DNA of 15,182 nucleotides from Methylotenera sp. (lineage in GTDB: Bacteria > Pseudomonadota > Gammaproteobacteria > Burkholderiales > Methylophilaceae): assembly GCA_027310735.1 (NCBI GenBank), contig DAIDAH010000039.1, positions 1 to 15,182 of the forward strand, in the 5' to 3' direction. The notes beneath the pieces were generated by a model that saw only the letters and a program-made list of their open reading frames with translations, had not been told where the DNA came from and ran no database searches. Positions 14,942-15,182 of this stretch are shown here, in pieces. Position 1 is the stretch's first letter, and each line of letters begins with the position of its first letter. The translations under genes were made by a program, and so were the position numbers.

Positions 14942-14962
14942 GGTTACGATAAATTCGTAACC
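14942..14962. repeat. Perfect hairpin GGTTACGA-TAAAT-TCGTAACC
   Basis: An eight-base perfect inverted repeat with a five-base loop, 12 bases after the tRNA fragment. It could be the old tRNA terminator or the end of a short transcript from the promoter at 14811, though no clean T-run follows. It could also be an integrase-related site. Confidence 0.5.
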
Positions 14963-15064
14963 CCTTGATCATTTCTAGTAGCCGTATAGTAGGCTAGATA
15001 AACACAATTTTTACTTACAAACCCCTCCCACGAATTTTCACCGTATGACTCCTTCTGTGTTGAC

Positions 15065-15086
15065 GCGCATTTAAAATTGACCAGAT
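15065..15086 (+). repeat. IS21-type terminal repeat, copy 1
   Basis: This 22-base unit begins GCGCATTTAA and ends TTGACCAGAT. It matches copy 2 except at a few central positions and is presumably a transposase-binding site. Confidence 0.7.
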
Positions 15087-15098
15087 AATCGCAGTTAT

Positions 15099-15120
15099 GC
15101 GCGTTGAATTTTGACCAGAT
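15099..15120 (+). repeat. IS21-type terminal repeat, copy 2
   Basis: This 22-base unit begins GCGCGTTGAA and ends TTGACCAGAT. It lies 34 bases downstream of copy 1 in the same orientation, about three DNA helix turns apart. Confidence 0.7.
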
Positions 15121-15171
15121 AAAACCAGTATCCTGCTTATTTTATGAGCAGGAGTATATGAGGTGATTACC

Positions 15172-15182
15172 ATGGTCATGTA
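15172..15182 (+). CDS. Possible start of the IS transposase gene (istA), partial
   Basis: ATG at 15172 follows GAGGTGAT with good spacing and is open to the window edge for three codons (MVM). An upstream ATG at 15158 meets TGA after two codons. The position, just inside the IS terminal repeats, fits istA, but too little sequence is present to identify it from the protein. Confidence 0.45.

Larger units (their letters stand above)
15058..15182 (+). mobile_element. Left end of an IS21-family insertion sequence, truncated by window
   Basis: The likely terminus is TGTTGACGCGCA at 15058. Inside it are two near-identical 22-base repeats ending TTGACCAGAT, the multiple-terminal-repeat pattern of IS21-family ends. 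A short leader then leads to a ribosome site and an ATG. The exact outer base cannot be fixed because the right end and target duplication lie outside the window; TG at 15056 is an alternative. Confidence 0.75.

Noticed and set aside
14979..14996. TAGCC/GGCTA inverted repeat near the IS end
   Set aside because: Five-base stem with an eight-base loop in AT-rich sequence; easily chance and no T-run or known site.
1..15182. CRISPR arrays, toxin-antitoxin pairs, restriction or phage-defence genes
   Set aside because: No regularly spaced repeats and no recognisable proteins of these systems; gene content is housekeeping apart from the right edge.

Overview
The window looks like a stretch of chromosome from a beta-proteobacterium of moderate GC content, most likely a Methylophilaceae-type methylotroph. 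This is inferred from protein style and gene order; no database was searched. Nearly all genes are core housekeeping genes. The right edge is different: it holds a tRNA gene, a tRNA fragment and the start of an insertion sequence.

Layout: (1) 1-1130, minus strand: a membrane protein with a CHASE2 sensor domain, cut by the window edge so its output domain is unseen. (2) 1403-3528, plus: rmuC, moaD and moaE. RmuC is a DNA recombination-limiting protein; MoaD and MoaE are the two subunits of molybdopterin synthase. (3) 3591-6139, plus: a Lon-like ATP-dependent protease and an Hsp15-type S4 RNA-binding protein (hslR), which suits a protein and ribosome quality-control theme. (4) 6328-7761, plus: galU (UDP-glucose synthesis) and a hypoxanthine-guanine phosphoribosyltransferase-like gene. 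(5) 7889-10005, plus: hisC and a type I-beta DAHP synthase, overlapping by ATGA, linking the exit and entry steps of aromatic or histidine biosynthesis. (6) About 10114-13068, plus: the SRP RNA gene ffs, then the classic dnaX-ybaB-recR replication/repair cluster. (7) 13120-13851 or 13902, minus: rsuA, convergent with recR. (8) 13971-14525, plus: a secreted DUF4124 protein with a strong terminator. (9) 14705-14780: tRNA-Arg(CCT). (10) 14886-14930: the 3' half of a tRNA-Lys(TTT)-like gene without a 5' half, behind a good promoter. (11) From about 15058: the left end of an IS21-family element.

The most interesting signals are small. Two tiny open reading frames precede dnaX and are joined to each other and to dnaX by successive ATGA stop/start overlaps; part of this leader is an imperfect tandem copy of the dnaX start. 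The tRNA-Lys 3' half between a real tRNA and an IS is a likely integration scar or attachment site. rmuC and rsuA both have a perfect TATAAT so close to the start codon that their mRNAs may be leaderless. I found no clear sign of a wholly new multi-gene system.
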